A stretch of DNA of 64,000 bases from Rugamonas apoptosis (GCF_014042355.1 NZ_JACEZU010000013.1:124001-188000); one strand, 5' to 3'. Positions 41,128-50,934 are shown, numbered from the stretch's first letter. A program made the numbers and translations. The notes: generated from the letters alone by a model not told the origin.

Positions 41128-42281
41128 CGGATTTCCTCGGTTTCTTGTTCCAGTAAATGGCGCGAGACAATAACGCGCATGATTTCGTTGGTTCCTTCCA
41201 GGATTTGATGCACGCGCACGTCGCGCAGATAGCGCTCCAGCGGGTATTCCCGGATATACCCATTGCCGCCATGGATTTGCAAGGCCTGGTCGCATACCTT
41301 AAAGCCGATGTCGGTGGCGATGCGTTTGGCCATGGCGCAATAGACAGACGCGTTGGCGGCGCCCGCGTCGAGCTTGGCGGCGGCCAGACGCACCATCTGC
41401 CGCGCCGCCACCAGTTCGGTCTGCATGTCGGCCAGTTCGAACTGCAAGTGCTGAAAGGAAGCAAGGCGGTTGCCGAACTGGCGCCGCTCCCCCATGTACA
41501 GGCGTGCCGCGTCCAGCGCCGCCTGTGCCGCGCCCACGGAACAAGTGGCGATATTGATACGGCCGCCATCGAGCCCGCGCATGGCGATGCGAAAACCTTC
41601 CCCTTCCGCGGCCAGCAGATGATCGGCCGGAATGCGCACGTCGTCGAAGCTGACGACACGGGTCGGCTGGCTGTTCCAGCCCATTTTCACTTCCTTGCGC
41701 CCGTAGCCCACGCCCGCCGCGTCGGCCGGGACGGCAAAAGCACTGATGCCTTTCGGTCCCGCGCCGCCGGTGCGCGCCATCACAATCAGCAGATCGGTGG
41801 CGCCCGCGCCGGAAATGAAGGCCTTGCTGCCGTTCAAGTGGTAAAAGCCGCCTTTGCGCTCCGCACGCATGGTGAGCGCCCCCGCGTCGGAGCCGGCACC
41901 CGGTTCGGTCAGGCAATAGGAACCGAGCTTGCGCCCGCTTGCCAGCAGGGGCGCCCAACGTTCACGCACTGCGGGACTGGCCCAGGTCGCGAGCATCCAG
42001 TTGACCATGTTGTGGATCGTCATATAGGCAGTGGTCGACGGGCAAGCGGCGGCCAGTTCCTCAAAGACAATGGCCGCATCGAGCCGCGACAGCCCCATGC
42101 CGCCATCCTTTTGCGATGAGTACATGCCGCAAAAGCCCAATTCACCGGCCTTGCGGATGGTGTCCACGGGAAAGACACATTCGGCATCCCAGTGCGCCGC
42201 CAGCGGCGCCATTTCCCCGGCCGCAAAATCGCGTGCCGCCTGGCGAAAAGCGATCTGCTCTTCCGATAATTCGAAATCCAT
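41124..42281 (-). CDS. Acyl-CoA dehydrogenase, probably isobutyryl-CoA dehydrogenase
   Basis: The 385-residue flavoprotein shows the ACAD signatures YCLTEPGAGSDAGALTMRAE and QIHGGNGYIREYPLERYLRD, with the catalytic-type C-terminal ILEGTNEIMRVIVSRHLL. It oxidises isobutyryl-CoA to methacrylyl-CoA, transferring electrons to ETF. Substrate assignment follows from its place between mmsA and the valine-specific hydratase and hydrolase. The gene starts 18 bases after the mmsA stop. Confidence 0.92.
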   Translation of the reverse strand: MDFELSEEQIAFRQAARDFAAGEMAPLAAHWDAECVFPVDTIRKAGELGFCGMYSSQKDGGMGLSRLDAAIVFEELAAACPSTTAYMTIHNMVNWMLATWASPAVRERWAPLLASGRKLGSYCLTEPGAGSDAGALTMRAERKGGFYHLNGSKAFISGAGATDLLIVMARTGGAGPKGISAFAVPADAAGVGYGRKEVKMGWNSQPTRVVSFDDVRIPADHLLAAEGEGFRIAMRGLDGGRINIATCSVGAAQAALDAARLYMGERRQFGNRLASFQHLQFELADMQTELVAARQMVRLAAAKLDAGAANASVYCAMAKRIATDIGFKVCDQALQIHGGNGYIREYPLERYLRDVRVHQILEGTNEIMRVIVSRHLLEQETEEIR

Positions 42282-42299
42282 AGGGCCTCCCCAGGTCGC

Positions 42300-43811
42300 T
42301 TATTTCAGCGAAATAGTGGTATTGACCGCACCGGCCACGCTGTCGTCGTCGAACCAGCGTGTGGTGATGGTCTTGGTCTGCGTGTAAAACAGAATCACCT
42401 GCTTGCCGTAAGGGCCCAGATCACCCAGCTTGGACGCGCCGGAGCCGGTGAACGAGAACAGCGGCACCGGCACCGGAATGGGGACATTGATACCGATCTG
42501 GCCAGCATCGACTTCTTCCTGGAACTTGCGCGCTGCAGCGCCCGACTGCGTGAAAATCGCCGTGCCGTTACCATTCGGGTTACTGTTGATGAAAGCGATC
42601 GCCTCATCCAGCGTGGCCGCCTGAACCAGGCAAAGCACCGGGCCAAAGATTTCCTGGTCATAGATCGCCATGCCAGGCTTGACGCCCGAGAAAATGGTGG
42701 GGCCGACGAAATTTCCACCCGCATAGCCCGGCACATTCGGCTGGCGACCGTCCAGCTCCAGGGTCGCGCCGCTTTCGATGCCGCTGGCGATGAAGCTTTC
42801 GACCCGGCTCTTGGCCGCACACGAGATCAGCGGGCCGACGTCGGTGCCCGGCTCTGCCCCGCCATTGATTTTCAGCGTGCGCGCCTTTTCCACCAGTTCC
42901 GGTATCCAATTGTTCGCCTCGCCCACCAGCACTGTCACCGGCAAGGCCATGCAGCGCTGGCCAGCCGCGCCGAAGGCGGCGCCGAGCAGGTTGTTCAGGG
43001 TCTGCTGCTTGTTGGCATCCGGCAGCACGATGGCGTGGTTCTTCGCCCCCATCATGCATTGCACGCGCTTACCCGCTTGCGAGGCGCGGTGATAGACATG
43101 GGTGCCGACCTTAGTGGAACCAACGAAGGACACCGCCTTGATGTCAGGATGGTCGCAGATGGCGTTGACGACGTCGGCGCCGCCGTGCACCACGTTCAGC
43201 ACGCCCGGCGGGATGCCCGCCTGCAGCGCCAGTTCCACCAGGCGCATCGTCACCATGGGATCCTGCTCGGACGGTTTCAGCACGAAGGTATTGCCGCAGG
43301 CGATAGCCATCGGGAACATCCACAGCGGGATCATGGCGGGGAAGTTAAACGGCGTGATGCCGGTGCACACACCGATAGGCTGCAGCAGGGTAAAGGTATC
43401 GACGCCATTGGCCACATTGTTGGCGATCTCGCCCATCTGCAGGCTACCGATATTGGCGGCATGCTCCACCACCTCCAGCCCGCGGAAGATGTCGCCCTCA
43501 GCATCGGCCAGCGTCTTTCCCTGCTCGGCCGTCAGCAGCGCAGCCAGTTCCTGTATATTTTCACGGATCAATTGCTGGTACTTGAGGAAGATGCGGGCGC
43601 GGGCGCCGATCGGGGTCTTGCGCCACGCTTTGAACGCGCTCTTGGCCGCGCCGACGGCGGCTGCGATTTCAGTCGCCGTTGCCATCGGCACGCGGGCCAG
43701 CACCTGCTGCGTGGCCGGGTTGACCACGTCTTGCCATTGGGTGCTGGCCGATTCGACAAACTCCCCGTTGATCAGCAGTTTGACGGTCGGGATCGATTGC
43801 TTGGTATTCAT
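42300..43811 (-). CDS. mmsA: Methylmalonate-semialdehyde dehydrogenase (CoA-acylating)
   Basis: The 503-residue aldehyde dehydrogenase has the nucleophile Cys in AAFGAAGQRCMALPV, the FNFPAMIPLWMFPMAIACGNTF segment, and the MmsA-specific end region VPIPVPVPLFSFTGSGASK with GDLGPYGKQVILFYTQTKT. It converts methylmalonate semialdehyde to propionyl-CoA with NAD and CoA. The start at 43811 follows GAGGAA. It is the first gene of the valine operon (mmsA, ACAD, ECH, HIBCH, mmsB, etfB, etfA). Confidence 0.96.
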   Translation of the reverse strand: MNTKQSIPTVKLLINGEFVESASTQWQDVVNPATQQVLARVPMATATEIAAAVGAAKSAFKAWRKTPIGARARIFLKYQQLIRENIQELAALLTAEQGKTLADAEGDIFRGLEVVEHAANIGSLQMGEIANNVANGVDTFTLLQPIGVCTGITPFNFPAMIPLWMFPMAIACGNTFVLKPSEQDPMVTMRLVELALQAGIPPGVLNVVHGGADVVNAICDHPDIKAVSFVGSTKVGTHVYHRASQAGKRVQCMMGAKNHAIVLPDANKQQTLNNLLGAAFGAAGQRCMALPVTVLVGEANNWIPELVEKARTLKINGGAEPGTDVGPLISCAAKSRVESFIASGIESGATLELDGRQPNVPGYAGGNFVGPTIFSGVKPGMAIYDQEIFGPVLCLVQAATLDEAIAFINSNPNGNGTAIFTQSGAAARKFQEEVDAGQIGINVPIPVPVPLFSFTGSGASKLGDLGPYGKQVILFYTQTKTITTRWFDDDSVAGAVNTTISLK

Positions 43812-44039
43812 AGGGTTCCTCATAACAGTTGGTGGGCAGTGCTGAAAGAATACGGTTGCACCGCAGGTCCGGCAATGCCCGGGAATTTCAATATTGCTGC
43901 ACAAATTTGCCAGTACCCGCACACGCAGAAATACTGTTTATACGGTTTTTTCAGGTGCCTTATCGCCAGAGCATGGCGTCGCCGACGTATGCAAGAAAGC
44001 AACTTGTCGGTCTACTGTATCGGCGCCGCAGAGACCGCT

Positions 44040-44522
44040 TTATTTGTAGATTCCGCATGCGACGGTCAGGTCATCCACCTTCTCGACGTAGGTGGACTTG
44101 GATTCGATATCGCCGCTGACAGGGTTGGGCCACTTGTATTCCACCCAGCCGCTGCCATTCCTTTGCGCCGCGTCAACAAGCTCCTTAATGAATGCCTTTC
44201 CCCCAGCATCGCGCATATCGATCAACGACTTGCCGATTAGCCGGGGATTATTCCCGTGCGCCGCCATCACTCCCTTACTGTCAAGTACAGCGATATACAA
44301 GTCGCGGTCGACAAATTGGCCGCCGGGTGCGTTAAATTGGGCGAAGGCGCTTTCCCTGCCCTTGGTCCGGATCAAATTGACGGCTCTCTTGACCATCGCG
44401 ACCGCCTCATTGGCGCTCCCTTTTTGCGCCGCGAGGACGGACGGCGCCACTCCGGCAAGCAGGCCCGCCACTACCACGGCTGCCAAGCCCGTCTTGATGG
44501 CCTTATCAAAGTTCCTGATCAT
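44040..44522 (-). CDS. Periplasmic single-cache-domain protein (paralogue)
   Basis: The 160-residue protein has a signal peptide (about residues 1-33, cleavage after VLAA) and an sCache_2 domain closely matching the one at 19753-20208: DRDLYIAVLDSKGVMAAHG, GKSLIDMRDAGGKAFIKELV, GWVEYKWPNP, STYVEK.DDLTVACGIYK. The start at 44522 follows GGAAGG. It follows the CoA-ligase gene with a 55-base gap, and the AAHS transporter precedes that, so the two aromatic-acid modules have the same accessory protein. Function unknown; ligand binding outside the inner membrane is likely. Confidence 0.8.
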   Translation of the reverse strand: MIRNFDKAIKTGLAAVVVAGLLAGVAPSVLAAQKGSANEAVAMVKRAVNLIRTKGRESAFAQFNAPGGQFVDRDLYIAVLDSKGVMAAHGNNPRLIGKSLIDMRDAGGKAFIKELVDAAQRNGSGWVEYKWPNPVSGDIESKSTYVEKVDDLTVACGIYK

Positions 44523-44577
44523 GGTGCCTTCCCGTTTCAATGTGAAATGTCGAAGTCAAAATACGAAGGCTACGCTG

Positions 44578-46239
44578 TCAAGCATGCGCAAGTTCTTCGC
44601 GCCGCCGATTGCGCAGCGCGAACCGCTGCACTTTGCCGCTCGGCGTCTTGGGCAGACCGTCGACGAAATGCACGGTCCGGGGATAGGCGTGCGCGGCGAA
44701 CTTGGTCTTGACCCATTGCTGGAGCTCGGAGGCCAGCGCCGGCGTGGGACTCACGCCGTCGCGCAGCACGACGAAGGCCTCGATGACTTCGCCGCGCACG
44801 GCATCGGGCACGGCGATGACCGCGCACTCCGACACGCCTTCGTGCGTCACGATGATCGATTCCACATCGAAGGGGCCGATGCGGTATCCCGCCATGATGA
44901 TGACGTCATCGTCGCGGGCCGAGAAATAGCAATAGCCGTCGCTGTCGATGCGCCCGGCGTCCCCCGTCAAGTACCAGCGTCCATCGGCGGAGAATTTTTC
45001 CGCGCTTTTCTCCGCGTCATTCAGGTAGCCGCCGAACCAGGCCAATGGGCTAGCAGACAAGTCGATCGCCATCCGTCCGACCACGCCATTCGGGGCCGGC
45101 CTATCTGCATCCTGGTCCAGCACCGCCGCTTTCCAGCCCGGCATGGCAACACCCATGGAGCCCGGCACGATATCCTGCTTGAGGATGGGGTGATGGTGGT
45201 TGTTGATCAACATGCCGGTCTCCGTCTGGCCGAAATGATCGCCGACCGGCATGCCGAGCGCGCCGATCGCCCATTCGTTGACTTCCGGCGTGAGCGGTTC
45301 GCCAGCGCTGGACAGGCAGCGCAGCCGCAATCCGGCCGGCACCGGCATACCTGATACGCGCAGCGAACGGTACACCGTCGGCGCGGCCGCGAAATTGGTG
45401 ACGCCGCACAAGAGCAACGTGCCGTAGGTGGTTTCGGCGGAAAACGCGGCGCCCAGCAGGACGCTGCGCACACCGGTGGTCAGCGATCCCAGCACGCCGA
45501 AATACAGGCCATACGCCCATCCCGGATCGGCCGCGCACCAGTACACGTCATCCGCCCGAAGGCCAATGCCGAACTCGACATACGCGTGGAAGCTGGCCAG
45601 CGCTTTCAAGGGGACGATTACTCCCTTGGGCTTGCCAGTGGTACCGGACGTATAGATGTGGATCAGCGGTGCGTCGGCGCCGAGCGCAGCCGCCTCGACC
45701 GCAGGATGGTCCCGGGCCATCAAGTCTTCAAAGCGCAGTCCGCCCGCCACCACGGCCCCCGGTTCGGCGCCGGCCACCACCGTGATCCATGGCGCGTTGG
45801 CCGGCATGTCTTCATTGCCGTGCAGCTTGGAATGCTGGGCGTGATCGCAGATGACCGCCCGGGCGCCGCTGGCGTCGAGGCGCATCGCAATGGCCGCCGG
45901 CGCGAACGCCGTGAACAAGGGCACGTGCACGGCGCCAAGGCGCCAGATCCCGACCAGGGCGACCAGCAGCGCGCGGCTTTTGCCCATTAGCGTGGCCACG
46001 CGGTCGCCCTGCCGGATGCCCTGCGCGTGGAGCGCGGCCGCGAATCGCTCCGATTCCGTGCGCAGTTCGGCATAGGTGATCGTTGCAAGCGACAAATCGG
46101 CATCGACTATCTGGTACGCCACGGTCGTCGGGTCATGCCGGTCGCACAGCAGGTGGGCAGCGCTGGCGTGGTTTCCACCATACATCGCGATCAGCTGATT
46201 GACGCGCGCTTTCGGGTGGGTGTCTTGAGAAATGTACAT
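44578..46239 (-). CDS. Acetyl-CoA-synthetase-like acyl-CoA ligase (AMP-forming)
   Basis: The 553-residue ANL enzyme has IHIYTSGTTGKPKGVIVP (P-loop), GQTETGM, RWYLTGDAGRIDSDGY and the hinge YFSARDDDVIIMAGYRIGPFDVE, then LPKTPSGKVQR with the catalytic Lys. Its WAYGLYFGVLGSL and AGYRIGPFDVE features place it with acetyl/propionyl/benzoate-type ligases rather than the ligase at 15337, so the two clusters use different enzymes. The start at 46239 follows GGAGAC; the gene lies 29 bases after the transporter. Substrate unknown, probably a carboxylate imported by the neighbour. Confidence 0.87.
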   Translation of the reverse strand: MYISQDTHPKARVNQLIAMYGGNHASAAHLLCDRHDPTTVAYQIVDADLSLATITYAELRTESERFAAALHAQGIRQGDRVATLMGKSRALLVALVGIWRLGAVHVPLFTAFAPAAIAMRLDASGARAVICDHAQHSKLHGNEDMPANAPWITVVAGAEPGAVVAGGLRFEDLMARDHPAVEAAALGADAPLIHIYTSGTTGKPKGVIVPLKALASFHAYVEFGIGLRADDVYWCAADPGWAYGLYFGVLGSLTTGVRSVLLGAAFSAETTYGTLLLCGVTNFAAAPTVYRSLRVSGMPVPAGLRLRCLSSAGEPLTPEVNEWAIGALGMPVGDHFGQTETGMLINNHHHPILKQDIVPGSMGVAMPGWKAAVLDQDADRPAPNGVVGRMAIDLSASPLAWFGGYLNDAEKSAEKFSADGRWYLTGDAGRIDSDGYCYFSARDDDVIIMAGYRIGPFDVESIIVTHEGVSECAVIAVPDAVRGEVIEAFVVLRDGVSPTPALASELQQWVKTKFAAHAYPRTVHFVDGLPKTPSGKVQRFALRNRRREELAHA

Positions 46240-46268
46240 GGTAGTCTCCAGTGATGAATTCGATGACG

Positions 46269-47639
46269 TCAACCTGCCACGCGCACCCGCGCGGTGGCTG
46301 GTGCCAGCGGTGTCGTGACGTTGCGTGCCTGCATCGCGGCACTGCGCGAATGATTGATCAACATAACGGCGACCGTACCGACGGCACCGGCGATGCCGAT
46401 GGCGAAGAAATTCTGTTCCAGCGGCAGCTTCAGCGACACTAGCCAGCCAATCAGCACGGGAGCGACAACGCCGCCGATCCGGCCGATACCCGATGCGAAT
46501 CCCACGCCGGTCGAACGGATCGCTAGCGGATAGAATTCACCGGCGAAGGCATAGGCGAGCAACTGCGTGCCGAGCGTGGAAGCGCCCACAACGAACACGA
46601 CGATGAACAGCAGCTCCGTCGATTTCGTGTACCCCATCAAGGTCAAGGCCACCGCCCCCAGCGCGTAGAACGACACCAGCACGTACTTGATATTGAACTT
46701 GTCGCCGAGATAGCCGCCGCCGATGGCGCCGACCATTGCACCGATATTGAACACCAGCACAAAATTGAGTGCCGATCCCAGGCTGTATCCGGCCATGGCC
46801 ATCAGTTTCGTCAGCCATGAACTGAGCGCATACACCATAAACAAACCCATGAAGAACGCGGTCCAGATCATGACCGTGCTCAGCCCTCTACCGTGTTGAA
46901 ACAGGGCGGCTACCGGGCGGTTCCCACTTGTCGCTTCCTCCGGAGGAAGAAAGCGCGCATTGTCGGGAATGGTGAAATCGGGAGCGAACATGCCGACGGT
47001 CTTGCGCAGTTCAGCGAACCGCTGGCGCTTGATCAGGAACGGCAGCGATTCGGGCACCGTCAGCAGAATGAACGGGATCAGAAACATCGGCACCAGGGCC
47101 GTGTAGAAAATCGATTGCCAGCCATAGGCGGCAATGACTTGCTTGGCCATCAGCGCGACCAGTATGCCGCCGATGGAATAGCCCGCGAACACCAGCGTCA
47201 CTAGGCGCGTGCGTAACCTGGCAGGCGCGAACTCCGCCATGTGCGCCGTCATGATAGGCAACACGCCACCTATCCCCAGGCCGGCCAGAAACCGCATGGC
47301 GCTGAACGAGTACGGATCGCTCGTCAGGCCGGCGGCCGCAGTGCATGCGCTGAATAGACCAACGCAAACCGAGATCAGCAGACGGCGTCCGACCCGGTCG
47401 GCCAGGGTGCCGAAGGTGATCGCTCCCAGCATCATGCCGACCAGGGCCGAACTTGCCATGAGTCCGGCACTGTTGGCGTCCACGCCCATGTCCTTCATGA
47501 TCGATGGCAGGGCGGCACCGACTATCGCCAGGTCGTAACCGTCCAGGACCAGGATCAAGGCCCCCCAAAAGAGCACCGCCGCGTGAAACCGGTTGAACCT
47601 TGATGTATCGGCCAGCCGGCGTAGTTCGGAATATTGCAT
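46269..47639 (-). CDS. MFS transporter, aromatic acid:H+ symporter (AAHS) family (paralogue)
   Basis: The 456-residue 12-helix protein carries DGYDLAIVGAALP, GTLADRVGRRLLISV and YLGDKFNIKYVLVSF, and strongly resembles the transporter at 17823-19151 along its length. It imports an aromatic acid with protons. The start at 47639 follows GGAGAC; upstream in-frame ATGs lack such a signal. It is the first gene of a three-gene unit (transporter, CoA ligase, cache protein) diverging from an AraC-type regulator. Confidence 0.9.
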   Translation of the reverse strand: MQYSELRRLADTSRFNRFHAAVLFWGALILVLDGYDLAIVGAALPSIMKDMGVDANSAGLMASSALVGMMLGAITFGTLADRVGRRLLISVCVGLFSACTAAAGLTSDPYSFSAMRFLAGLGIGGVLPIMTAHMAEFAPARLRTRLVTLVFAGYSIGGILVALMAKQVIAAYGWQSIFYTALVPMFLIPFILLTVPESLPFLIKRQRFAELRKTVGMFAPDFTIPDNARFLPPEEATSGNRPVAALFQHGRGLSTVMIWTAFFMGLFMVYALSSWLTKLMAMAGYSLGSALNFVLVFNIGAMVGAIGGGYLGDKFNIKYVLVSFYALGAVALTLMGYTKSTELLFIVVFVVGASTLGTQLLAYAFAGEFYPLAIRSTGVGFASGIGRIGGVVAPVLIGWLVSLKLPLEQNFFAIGIAGAVGTVAVMLINHSRSAAMQARNVTTPLAPATARVRVAG

Positions 47640-48028
47640 TGTCGTCTCCATTGTTGTGATGTGTTTCTGTGATAAACGCGATGGGTACATTGCCCGTATC
47701 GTCGTTTTCAAAACGGATATCAGCGGAGGCGAACGCGGTATGCGGGGTAAGGTCACCTTACGCCGCCGACGGCATAGATATGCCAGGGCCGGGTGTTCTT
47801 GGTGGACTATGATCAAGTCCCCTCCCATGGGGCAGTCCCGCCTGGTCAAGGCATGGCTTGCTTGCTGCTGTTTGCGAAGTATAGGGAGGCGGGGTCTTGC
47901 CGGCGATGCCCGAAATCGTCATTCATCGTGAGCGATTTGGCCATACGATTGCCAACCGTATGCGCTATGATCGGGGCACTTAAGCGGCACCATGCCGCGT
48001 CGTGTGTCCCGTCTTATGTTGTACATGG
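47640..48028. other. Divergent control region between the AAHS unit and the AraC gene
   Basis: No gene is supported. The region separates divergent transcripts and should contain both promoters and the AraC binding sites, but I cannot point to a convincing operator. The GAATTC-type operators of the first cluster are absent here. Confidence 0.4.
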
Positions 48029-49048
48029 ATGGCCCAAATGCAAAAAGGCAGTGTTTCGATTTACTTCGTCAATTCCGCGCTGGCGCCGGTATTGGCGCGC
48101 GGCATAGACGTGGCGCCCTTGCTGGCGGAGGCCGGCATTTCGCCAGCCGTCCTGCTAGCACCGCTGGGTCGTGTGACCCCCAACAGCTTCAGCGCGTTGT
48201 GGCTGAGCGTGGCGAGGGTGCTGGACGATGAACTGTTTGGCCAGGATGCGCGGCGCATGAAGGTCGGCAGCTTCGCTATGCTTAGCCATATCCTGACCGA
48301 CTGCGCGACATTGCACGATGCGTTGTCCCGCATGGCGAAGTTCTTCAATCTGATACTCGACGACTTTCAGTGCGCTCTGGAGATCAAGGGCCCACAGGCG
48401 CTATTGACCATCCGGGAAGTGCCCGGCGCGCCGGTGCCACGCGTGTTTGGTCATGAGACCCTGTTGATGCTGCAGCATGGGCTGGCCTGTTGGTTGATCG
48501 GACGGCGCATCCCGATCCTGGCGGCCGCCTTTGCCTATCCTGAGCCGTCGCGCAGTGCGGAATATCAGTTCATGTATTCCAGCCAGTTACGCTTTAATGA
48601 AGCCGTGACTTCGCTGTGCTTCGATCGCGCCCACCTCGGTCTGCCGGTGATTCAGAATGAGCGTACCGCCAGGGAATTTGTGCGCAATGCGCCGGCCAAC
48701 ATCGTGCTCAAGTATAAGAATGTCAACAGCCTGGCGGCACAGATCCGCAGGCAACTGCGATCGGCGCCCAGCTTCGAATGGCCGGAATTCGAGGCAGTCG
48801 CCAAATCGCTCGGCAAAACCCCTTCCACATTGCGCCGCCGCCTGGAACAGGAAGGGCAATCATTTCAGACCATCAAGGATCAATTGCGCAGGGACATGGC
48901 GATCGACTACCTATGCCATACCACCAGAAGCGTAGCGGACATAGCGGCCGAACTGGGCTTCGCCGAATCCAGCGCCTTTCATCGCGCTTTCAAAAGGTGG
49001 GCTGGGGCATCGCCTGGGGAATACCGATTGCTCGCGCATAAGAGCTGA
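48029..49048 (+). CDS. AraC-family transcriptional regulator
   Basis: The 339-residue protein has an N-terminal arabinose-binding-like regulatory domain of the OruR/ArgR-type (about 15-210) and a C-terminal pair of helix-turn-helix motifs (about 245-335): KSLGKTPSTLRRRLEQEGQS and RSVADIAAELGFAESSAFHR with the family ending FKRWAGASPGEYR. It diverges from the AAHS/CoA-ligase/cache unit and likely activates it in response to the imported acid. The start is uncertain between 48029 and 48038; neither has a strong ribosome-binding site. Confidence 0.87.
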   Translation: MAQMQKGSVSIYFVNSALAPVLARGIDVAPLLAEAGISPAVLLAPLGRVTPNSFSALWLSVARVLDDELFGQDARRMKVGSFAMLSHILTDCATLHDALSRMAKFFNLILDDFQCALEIKGPQALLTIREVPGAPVPRVFGHETLLMLQHGLACWLIGRRIPILAAAFAYPEPSRSAEYQFMYSSQLRFNEAVTSLCFDRAHLGLPVIQNERTAREFVRNAPANIVLKYKNVNSLAAQIRRQLRSAPSFEWPEFEAVAKSLGKTPSTLRRRLEQEGQSFQTIKDQLRRDMAIDYLCHTTRSVADIAAELGFAESSAFHRAFKRWAGASPGEYRLLAHKS

Positions 49049-49373
49049 TGCTTCGAAAGGCCGGGCAAATTACTGTCCAAACAAAGCTGAGCTGGTCTGC
49101 AATCTGTACCGCCCCCCTGATGCCCTGCTGACGGTCGCCTTTTGCCTGGCCGTTAAGCCGTCGTCCGAAGCCGTCGAAAAAAATAACCTGAGCTGGTCCG
49201 GCGTCCACTGTACCACGTGGCGGTCACTCTTCGTGCCGGCGCAGATTTGAAAAAGAATTGACCTGTCTGGGCAATCTGGTTGTCCGCGGCAATTCAACGG
49301 ATGCGCGCCGGCCCTGCCGTATTTCAGCAGGACTTAGTCAAAAATATGCTGCTTAATCAAAAGGTGCAATCAT
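49049..49373. other. Gap with two GAGCTGGTC segments
   Basis: CTGAGCTGGTC occurs at 49087-49097 and 49190-49200 in the same direction. No gene or terminal inverted repeat was recognised. Toward 49330 the sequence becomes AT-rich, leading into the low-GC Crp/Fnr gene. Confidence 0.35.
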
Positions 49374-50051
49374 ATGGACATCATTTCTGATTTTTTCAGT
49401 CGCCAGTGGTTCTTTTCCAGACTATCCGAAAACGAACGGGACATCTTGTTAAAGTCCTCATTTACCAAGGTAGTTGAAGCGGGAAGTTATATCTGCCAAT
49501 TTGGAAGTAGAGCCGACATGTGGTACGGAGTGGTTTCCGGATTCGTAAAAGTCTCAGTTACTTCAAAAAGTGGCAAAGTGACTTCATATGTCGCCGTTGC
49601 TGCGGACGATTGGATCGGAGAGGGTTCCGTGCTAAAAGGCGGCGTTCGTCCCTATGATATCATTGCATTACGCGATTCAAAAATAGTATGTGTTCCACGC
49701 TCAGTTTTTGTCGATTTATATAATACCAATATTGATTTTTGTCACTTTCTAATCGAACGCATGAACCGACGCCTAGCGCATTTCATCGTTTCAATGCAAA
49801 TTGATCGGCTGATTAACCCCGACGTAAAAGTTGCCCGCATCCTTGGCATGCTGACCCAAGATCTCGCCACGGACGGGCCTCAGAATTTAAGCCTGAATCA
49901 AACAGAACTAGCTCTACTTTGCGGTCTTTCACGGCCATTTACAAACCGCGTGGTAACGAAACTCACGAAGTTGGGCCTGATCACCCATGAGTATGGAAAA
50001 ATTACCATACTGGACCGTGCAGGCCTGGAAGCTTTTGATGAGCCGGATTAA
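49374..50051 (+). CDS. Crp/Fnr-family transcriptional regulator
   Basis: The 225-residue protein has a cyclic-nucleotide-binding-like beta barrel (about 20-135, with FGSRADMWYGVVSGFVKVS and WIGEGSVLKGG) and a C-terminal winged helix (LSLNQTELALLCGLSRPFTNRVVTKLTKLGLI). No Fnr-type cysteine cluster is present, so it is not an oxygen sensor of that kind. AAGGTG precedes the ATG. Its codon use is clearly more AT-rich than its neighbours, which suggests horizontal acquisition. No target is obvious. Confidence 0.87.
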   Translation: MDIISDFFSRQWFFSRLSENERDILLKSSFTKVVEAGSYICQFGSRADMWYGVVSGFVKVSVTSKSGKVTSYVAVAADDWIGEGSVLKGGVRPYDIIALRDSKIVCVPRSVFVDLYNTNIDFCHFLIERMNRRLAHFIVSMQIDRLINPDVKVARILGMLTQDLATDGPQNLSLNQTELALLCGLSRPFTNRVVTKLTKLGLITHEYGKITILDRAGLEAFDEPD

Positions 50052-50525
50052 TTATTAAGTTCGACGTCTGCCTGTACCGTATTGCCTCCGCGGCCAATCG
50101 TCTGCCTGATGGCGCTGGCGCCCCGGCATCGCCACTGGGCGTCCCCTCCCCCATGACACATCGTTGACAAGGTCCTGCACCAAGGCCGGCTCAGCTATCC
50201 CCGCAAAGTCTCGACATACGAATGCCGATCCCGATTCACAAGAGCGCCGCCGGACCTTGATGGAGGAATAACACGTTCGCGGTATCCGTTGGGCGGCGCG
50301 GCCACCGCGGGCCAAGCCATCCATGTTGGGCCGCAACATCGAAAGTTTTGGAAGACTGTTATTGGGAGCACAAAGTCGTCCATACCTTTCATCTATACTA
50401 AATTTCTGAAGGCCTTCAAACATCGCCAAGACTTAATAAGATCAGTCCAGTCATGGATCGCACAAGCGGCCATGACAAGTCCTGGCCGTCACTCTTAAAA
50501 TCGCTAACTTTTTGAAAGATAACAG
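50052..50525. other. Gap without a recognisable gene
   Basis: A minus-strand frame (50055-50429) contains FAGIAEPALVQDLVNDVSWG, which looks like a piece of a decayed coding region, but no family could be named. Confidence 0.35.
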
Positions 50526-50934
50526 ATGAGCATTGAAGAAAAAAATCACCATGAATTTTTTTGTGAAATTCACACTGACTGATATTGATAAAGCGCTGGA
50601 CGTGCTGGGCGGCGATGTCGTCTGGACGCTGGTGGGAGAAGCCCGGCGGTTCCGCTACGCGGGCGCCAAGGATAAGATTGGTTTTACGGAACTGATAAAT
50701 TACTTTCTCGGTGAGCTATCGGAATTTCTCTGGATTCCAAATATGATGACAGCGGAAGACGATCGCGTGGCGGTAGAGGCGGAGACCTTCGGCCAAATGG
50801 ATGATGGAAAGAAATAGGATAATTTCTGCCATATTAGTTTCTTGGTATGAGACCGAGAAATTTAGAACGTACGGGAATTTATGGATCCCCTGGAAGTACT
50901 TGAATTTACCGGGGAAATTAAATTCCTAAACTGA
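50526..50934 (+). pseudogene. SnoaL-like/ketosteroid-isomerase-fold gene inactivated by a frameshift and stops
   Basis: The reading starts MSIEEKNHHEFF, shifts frame in a run of seven T (50546-50552; six would keep the frame) and continues FVKFTLTDIDKALDVLGGDVVW and MMTAEDDRVAVEAETFG. After DDGKK it meets TAG (50815-50817), then TGA and another TAG, yet the same frame goes on NVREFMDPLEVLEFTGE to a final TGA. With the stops read as sense codons this is a full-length SnoaL-type protein of about 136 residues. At least four lesions mean it is not functional. Confidence 0.8.

Noticed and set aside
49087..49200. Possible insertion-sequence ends (two CTGAGCTGGTC copies)
   Set aside because: They are in direct orientation, only about 100 bp apart and enclose no transposase; probably chance or a small duplication.
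50055..50429. 124-residue minus-strand frame
   Set aside because: No family match, no ribosome-binding site and only one protein-like stretch; too weak to call even a pseudogene.
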